Source: Chloroflexota bacterium
GTDB taxonomy: Bacteria > Chloroflexota > Anaerolineae > Anaerolineales > Anaerolineaceae
Reading direction: 5' to 3'
Assembly: GCA_029265085.1 (NCBI GenBank)
Contig: JAJUJY010000228.1
Span: forward strand, 1-5,772
Length of the DNA: 5,772 nucleotides
Made by a program: the position numbers and the translations under genes. The notes beneath the pieces are model-generated. The model worked only from the letters and a program-made list of their open reading frames with translations, had not been told where the DNA came from and did no database searches. Of the stretch, positions 5,736-5,772 are shown in pieces. Each line of letters starts with the position of its first letter. Position 1 is the first letter of the stretch.

Positions 5736-5772
5736 GAAGTGCACCCCAACGGGTAGACAGAAAAAGAAAGCA
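5736..5772. mobile_element. Probable left end of an IS3-family (IS150 group) insertion sequence
   Basis: The last 37 bases begin TGAAGTGCACCCC and continue with a GTAGACAG motif and a purine-rich run ending AAAGCA. IS3-family ends start with TG, and IS150-group ends have the form TGxAxTGCACCCxxxxxGTTxGAC followed by purines, which this resembles closely. The element starts 24 bases after the terC stop codon and would extend beyond the window, where its OrfA/OrfB transposase genes should lie. terC itself is intact. The identification rests on the terminal motif alone, from memory of the family. Confidence 0.5.

Noticed and set aside
5390..5749. Minus-strand open frames opposite the end of terC
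   Set aside because: They run antisense to a clearly coding membrane protein, resemble no family I know and have no ribosome site that stands out.

Overview
The window is a 5.8 kb piece of a moderately AT-rich bacterial chromosome. It carries five complete protein genes, the start of a sixth, and what looks like the first few dozen bases of an insertion sequence at the right edge. The short ferredoxin-like protein, its Fnr-type regulator, the lipoate ligase and the DegV protein together point to an anaerobic or facultative bacterium. A Chloroflexota (Anaerolineae-like) or Firmicutes host fits best by impression of the protein sequences, but this is inference and no marker gene is present to settle it.

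Left part (minus strand, read right to left): a two-part 4Fe-4S protein (3157-3864), a DegV-family fatty-acid-binding protein (2120-2986), a full-length alpha-phosphoglucomutase (332-1984) and the first 60 codons of a lipoate-protein ligase A (1-181). The gaps between them are 130-175 bases. A strong stem-loop lies just after the 4Fe-4S gene. The four genes are therefore probably separate transcription units and not one operon, and their functions (redox/stress, phospholipid precursor handling, sugar phosphates, lipoylation) do not form one pathway.

Centre: the 4Fe-4S gene is divergent from a Crp/Fnr-family regulator gene (3964-4656). The roughly 100 bases between their start codons contain a perfect dyad, GTAACA-aa-TGTTAC (3929-3942). 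It is centred exactly 41.5 bases upstream of the start site predicted from a TACAAT -10 box of the 4Fe-4S gene, the classic position for a class II Crp/Fnr activator, and it lies at the predicted start site of the regulator gene itself. This suggests a compact self-controlled module, probably for nitrosative or redox stress, and is the most interesting part of the window.

Right part (plus strand): a TerC-family membrane protein (4812-5711), probably involved in metal (Mn) export or metalation. Its upstream region holds an 18-base perfect dyad placed between possible -35 and -10 boxes. After terC the sequence changes into TGAAGTGCACCCC..., which resembles the terminal repeat of IS3-family (IS150 group) elements and runs off the window edge.

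No RNA genes, CRISPR arrays or riboswitches were recognised. No stretch over 300 bases lacks a gene. Three genes have longer open frames beginning at TTG codons, and for each a shorter start is better supported and is used here.
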